The position numbers were made by a program, and so were the translations under genes. From Fratercula arctica (lineage: Eukaryota > Chordata > Aves > Charadriiformes > Alcidae), in the NCBI GenBank assembly GCA_947846985.1, contig CANTUZ010000010.1, forward strand, positions 22,925,095 to 22,989,094: a stretch of DNA of 64,000 bases, in the 5' to 3' direction. The notes beneath the pieces were generated by a model, which saw only the letters and a list, made by a program, of their open reading frames with translations, searched no databases and had not been told where the DNA came from. This document shows, in pieces, positions 58,501 through 64,000 of this stretch. Every line of letters starts with the position of its first letter. The first letter of the stretch is position 1.

Positions 58501-61500
58501 AACCATAGGGCAGAAAGTGATCTGAGAGAGAATTTCGTCTGGGTGCAAATATTAATATCTCTATTATTCAGTGAAAATTATGTGACCCTTAACAACTGTA
58601 GTTGCATGAAAACTCCAGTTTTACATTTAAATCGAAGTGCAATATTTCCACCAGACAGGACCTGTAGCTTATCCTGTGTTGTTTGCACAGGTAGTCTGTA
58701 CCGTAACGCTTTCTGTGACTTGGGGGTTAAAAAAGAATAGCACCACTAGGCTAGCACTTATCATGGCTTGTCTTCTCCTCATCCCTTATGTTGAGTCATT
58801 CATTCTTGGGCTGTGCAGTCTGACTGGATCACAGCTGAAGCTTTCATGAACAGCAGACTCTAGAGGTACAGAAAATCTCAGGTGAAATCATGGGAATTTT
58901 AACAGAAATTTGGCGAGCATATGCGCTGACATGGCAAAATACTCAGTGGGTTCATTGAGGCTGGGATTCCCTCCAGTTACCTCTGGACGTTTTGCTGGCC
59001 ATCTCAGCCCCTCTCCAAGGCCTCACCTACAGCTACTCCTGAACCACCGCGCCCCTTGGTTTGTCTTCAAGGAAGGCTTTGTCTTCCAGACCAGTATTTT
59101 CTGAACACTGGCAGAAAGAATGGGACTTGCTGACTTCAGACAAGATGCCAAAGCATGCAGAGGGGACTCTACTGTAAACAATCTCTTAAAATTCATTTTA
59201 AAAGGAGAAAAGGATGAGGGGAGGAAAAACAAAATACTCAGAGATGCTGACTTGCCATCTACAGTCATCCTCCCTTGCGGGTGATTAATCATCTCCCCCT
59301 TTGAGCCCAACAGACCAGCTACGCACATTCCTCATTCTCGTCATTGCTGGAAAGAAATTTGATTTTTGGCATGCCTTTTGTAGGATTCAAAATACCTTTG
59401 TGCTGTGGTGGGTGTGAGCGAAGGGAGTTTCACTTCTCAGCAGATATACTAAAAGCATGTATTACGGGCTGGGCTCTCCACCCCAGCCAGATTTCAGGGA
59501 GCCATTTGTGGCTGCCTGATCCCACAGCTCTGGCACACACTGCACTTACCAAGCCGGAGACTCTGGGTCTGTGTATCTTGATGCCTGTTGCTGGAGATCA
59601 ATATGCTCTTGTAGGGTGGAAATCCCTTCTGAGTCATCAAAAAATTGAGTATGGAGGAATCAGAAGGCATGGGATTTCAAATAAGACATAATTTCCCTTT
59701 ACTGTCTGCACGCTGTGAACTAAGTGAATTGTGGGTCCTATATCACAAAACATAAATAAATCACATTAGTAAGTACAATCGCAGGTAAACTATGTACGAG
59801 GTAGATTCCCCTGAAGACAATGTAAGTTTAGTAAAGAAGGTGTTGACTAAGCCCTGGGACAAGGTTCTTAATGGCACTGGCAGGTCCCTTTCCACCATGG
59901 CTGTCATTCAAGAGGCCTTCAAGAAGGCGATGTGAGTGAGAATCTGGCCCTCCTTACTGCTGGGCTTAAACCATGGTCTTGCTAATGATGCAGCATTTCC
60001 TCATATTTGTAAAGACAATTAAATGGGTAAAGAACATTCACCTGGTGATAAAGCTTGTAGCTAGCCCAGTTCTGAAGGAGTTACGAAAAGACAAGACTGA
60101 TCATCTCATGCAAACCAGTTGTCATGCAATGTGTCTGAATCACAGTCATCAAAAGCCACAAAATAAGGAGCTGATTTATGGTCAGAGTTTCGTGAACATC
60201 ATGGTGCTATGGTGCTTGGACCACTCTCACGTGTCATCAATGCTGGGATTTGCCTGTACATGTGTGTCTCCCTGCTCTGTGTTCTCAACCTGTAGTAAGA
60301 TCTCAACATGCATGTTTGGCACATTGAGCTCACAATGTTTGTGTTACCCCTTTGCTGTCCAGCAAAAATTTCACAAGAGTTTTCCTTCAGTGTGACTTAG
60401 AGGTCATTGTCTCATGTGACACTCAAAAATGTAATCTTTCCTGGTTGGAGCTGACTCTGACTGTGAGGAGAAGTAGGGAGTTGGCATGTTCAAACGCAGG
60501 TGAGGGCTCTCTCTGAGCCTGCACATCTGTAGGTTGCTGTGCAGCACGCGCAAACCTGCACCCAACGATCAGCTTTTCCAGATCCCTTAGAAACAGTCTG
60601 TGAACTTCCAGTGTCCAGTGGGTCACAGGCTGCCGTCAGTCCTGCTGTGACCCCCAGACTTCACTGGCAGATTGGCAAGAGTGCTGAGCAGGTAGCAAGC
60701 AGCAGCACAGCAGGATTTCTGTCCTCTCCCTCTCTGCCTCACACATAACATTTTCATTTCTTGCAGCCACAAGGAAAGAGGTGGTTTAGGGACCGGGAGC
60801 TTTGTCCAAGGGGGCTGGATGCCTTCCAGGGTTTGGAGCCACCTTGCCCGCATGGGGTGCCTGCAAATGAAGGCATAAGCTCTGGTCCCAGTATGTATTC
60901 ACGTCGAGTGAGATTTGGAGCAGAAGGTTATCAGGATGAGTGCCATTTCTCATCGTGCATGAAGTTGGTGCCTGTGTAAATGCACAGCCACAAATCATTA
61001 CAAAGAGCCAAACGGTTACGGGCACAGAAACCAGGAGAGGATTTTGTTACAGTTACCCAAATGTAAGCCAGGAAACACATTGCTGACAGAACTTAAACGC
61101 TTGAAAGATTTGGACCAGGTGATGAGGTGGATAAAACTGTCATTTCTCAGCAGATGTCGTATTCTCGGTTACAAGCAGAAGTGCTGTAATATCCAGACCT
61201 AATCATAGTGAAAAAACACATGCAACCTTTTAAGCACTGTAACTGTCAGACCAATGTGGGGATTTTTTGTTCACTTTTGCAGCAGCTTTTTAAGGAAGGA
61301 TCCTGGCCCCCAAGAGAACTGCTTACCTGTTGAAGCATAACATCACGCTATCAATCCTTTTCCCTGACAACCCTAATCCTGCTCTGTCTTGTCTGGGCTG
61401 CGTGCTGCAGCAGGAGTGAGAAAACTGAGAGCTGTAAGCTGAAAAAGCTTTGGATGTTGATGTACAGAATGGTGGGTGGTGTTATTTAGATGTCTTTGTA

Positions 61501-64000
61501 AACAAACAAATATGGCTGATTAAAGCTGGATGGCCATAAAGGTTTCTGCCTCCCTCTGCACACCCTGCCCTTTTCTTGGCAGTTACTGGGATTTCAGGTT
61601 ACTCGAAAGGCCAGGTTGGAAACGGGTGTCTCAGGAGCTGCTTCACATGCGGTTCAGCTCCTGCTGACAGAGACACAGCAAATCTGGAGGAAGGCTGCAT
61701 CACCACAGCATGATATTTTCATTATTTGGTGGGGTTTCAGTCCAGCCATCAGCAAATGCCATTCCTAGTACCCTGGCAGCTCTGACTGCCAGCTCAGAGA
61801 ACTTGAGTGCTTACAAACACAGAGGGGCTGGCACACAAACATGCTCCTACTTCTCTGATCAACACACTTTACCTTATTTATTTCAGGCCCACAAGCTACA
61901 TAATTAAACTTGAAGACAACAGCAGTTTCTTGGAGACTGTGCAGCCATCTAGCGTTATTGTATATATAGCATGCTTGTTACCTGCTGAGACCCCAGATCG
62001 ATTCCAGTGCTTTTTTCCTACACATCTCCCAGTTGGATGTTTAACTCTTAAGTAACAGGAGATTTAGTTTAACTTGCCAATCCACTGATCATCTCTGAAA
62101 TTTATGACCACCTGCAGATTGTGCTTGTGGATGGAGGAGAGGATCCTGATACAGGTTGCTACTACCAGGAAGAGCAACCAGAGTGTCCATGGCTACTACT
62201 GCTGTGTTTTAACAGTCGTTGGTTCTTAAGCAAAAAAAAAAAAAAAGAAAAAAAAAAAGGGAAAAAAAGAAAAAACCTAAACTGAAATTTGAAGATCAGT
62301 GAGCAAACTTTAGGGATGCCAGTGCTATCTGCCACAGTGCTTTGGAGGCTTTCTCATTTGCTTAGGAATGGGAAAGCCTTATACGTATATTGTGAACAAG
62401 GGCAAAATAGCCTGAATCTGTGTGTCTCACTTTTCTCATCTAGAGAAAACCATCTTATTTCAAAGTCTCAGCTTCCTCTTTGGTCATTCAGCAGACAAAG
62501 CAATTAGTACGAGGAACTACTTTTACAGTTTGTAGTACATTAGGCAACCCGTGCAGGCAAGGAGCATGATGAAACGACACGCATGCTTCTATTGCATACC
62601 AGAGTGACAAGTAAATCTCAAAGGTGACAACCCAGGGTTACTGTGACTTAGCAGCAGCCACTTGGCCAATCTGAGAGAACAGAACCGTCTGTGTTTATAA
62701 GCTGCATTTTTCTAACTCTTGCACTCTTGCACTGTGATTTCCCCCAGCCCCCTCTGTGCCACTAGGTTCATCTTTCTCCACATCTTGCATTATACTGTAC
62801 AAGTGTCCAGGTGTGTTATGAGGGACATTCATCTTCTGAAACAAAAGGTGGTGGACCGGTGATTTTCTGCACTGATTTTCTGCACCGCAGTAACAAGTCA
62901 CCGACTACTGGGGCAAAAGAAATTTCTTCTAGATAGAAGTTATGTGTAAGAAACAATCTCTTTGCCTGGGCTAGGCATGGAGTGGAGATTTATTCCATGG
63001 AGACACATCATTTTCTGGATCCTGCTACACTTAAGGAAGGTGTTACCAGCTCTGCCAGTTTAACATCCTTTGCTGGTGGAAATAGCCCTATTCCCATCCC
63101 CTAAGAATCTACGCCATGAACAATTTACAAAAACACTGCCTTATTCCCCTTGTTACTGCAGACCATTAATGTCAAATACTGAAGTCTGAGTCTCAAGAGC
63201 AGATGGAGGTGAGCAGTGATGAGCAGCACTTACTCATTCCACAGGAACAGCTGGATCTGGAGGAGGATGTTTGTCGGCATCGCCTTACTCACGTGTCCTA
63301 AGCCAGGGTAAATGCCCTTGTCTGCAAGACTGGACATGAATCTTTTGCATACCCCCCTTCTAAGTGTCTGTCTGTCTGTGGGATGTTAAAAACAGATCAT
63401 GGTATGTGTCCAACACAACTGACCGATCCGGTAGCATTTACCTGGAATAGTTTTTTTAAAAGGCATATTTTACAAAGTCTTCCACTGCATCAAGTTTTGT
63501 GGGTATTGGATATCTGAATGTCACCAAAGAGATGGCTAATTAATTACCATCCTGTCATTTATTTCTGGTGACTTTTACCAATGAACAGGGAAAATTAGGA
63601 CTAGTTGAACACAGAAACACCCCGCACACAAAGGCAAATGCTCCCCTAGAGGCTAACAGAGCTGCTCCTGATGCAGGGCAGAGCAGGGGGTCCTGGGCCA
63701 GGAGTGGATGCAGCCAGGGGTGGTGGTGGTGGGAGGGAGGGTGAGGATTCCTACACAACAGCACAGTCTCTCCCTGGAAAAATAAATGTCAACCATGATG
63801 CTGAGCCATCTGCAGGGAACCACAGCCCCACTACCCAACATCAAATCCTTTCCCGCCCCAAACAGCTTACAGACATGGTGCTGGGCAGAGCAGGAAAGGG
63901 CTGAAACACAGCTGTCTGATTTAAGGTGAATGTGAGGTAAGGTGGTGTATGCCTCACTGTCTCACAATTCTAAAAATGGTTTTAATGTTATTACAAAATA
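55521..64000. other. Gene-free region to the right edge
   Basis: 8.5 kb of mixed AT content with no recognised exon on either strand. Apart from the A-rich tract at 62231-62276 I see no repeat family. If the CYP2C-PDLIM1 linkage holds, the 3' end of PDLIM1 lies beyond 64000. Confidence 0.45.
62231..62276. repeat. A-rich simple repeat, 46 nt
   Basis: Several runs of A separated by G or GGG. Low complexity in gene-free DNA; no retroelement body recognised in front of it. Confidence 0.85.

Noticed and set aside
1..64000. CRISPR arrays, tRNA or rRNA genes, bacterial mobile elements
   Set aside because: No direct-repeat array, cloverleaf with conserved T-loop or rRNA segment was noticed; the DNA is clearly eukaryotic nuclear.

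Overview
This is a piece of vertebrate nuclear DNA, most probably from a bird of the Neoaves. It has compact intron-containing genes on the minus strand, one CpG island, few interspersed repeats, and a solo LTR that I recognise as the avian ERVL type. No bacterial-style genes, CRISPR array or operons are present. Almost all long open frames are chance ORFs in introns or intergenic DNA.

Region 1 (about 1.3-7.6 kb, minus strand): a complete nine-exon cytochrome P450 family 2 gene. All nine exons have canonical splice sites. Their lengths (180, 163, 150, 161, 177, 142, 188, 142 and 182 nt) follow the standard CYP2 pattern and join into one 494-residue reading frame with signal anchor, PPGP hinge, I-helix AGTETT, ExxR and the FSAGKRICPG heme loop. 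The C-terminus (VPPAYQLC..P) points to CYP2C. A TATA box, a CACGTG E-box and an AP-1/ARE-type site lie just upstream, and a poly(A) signal lies downstream.

Region 2 (about 13-43.2 kb, minus strand): a roughly 30-kb gene. Two alternative first exons in a CpG island splice into one large 851-nt exon, then a leucine-rich helical exon, a small Trp-containing exon and a tiny terminal coding exon. The phases fit exactly and give 405 (or 403) residues. From recalled sequence I match it to the uncharacterised human C8orf58 (DUF4657) family at four separate points: the N-terminus, the coiled coil, the HxW..(K/R)(V/M) segment and the RK..F.P C-terminus. C8orf58 sits beside PDLIM2/SORBS3 in human, while CYP2C sits beside PDLIM1/SORBS1. 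The best explanation is therefore a second copy, a whole-genome-duplication paralogue (ohnologue), kept in birds next to CYP2C and apparently absent from the human CYP2C locus. This is the most interesting item in the window.

Region 3 (about 43.3-64 kb): no gene recognised. It holds simple repeats and two blocks (about 50.28-50.83 kb and 55.20-55.52 kb) whose composition suggests conserved non-coding or enhancer DNA. The synteny argument predicts PDLIM1 on the minus strand beyond the right edge.

The two genes are transcribed in the same direction, but nothing in the sequence shows a functional link. Their adjacency is best read as ancestral linkage.
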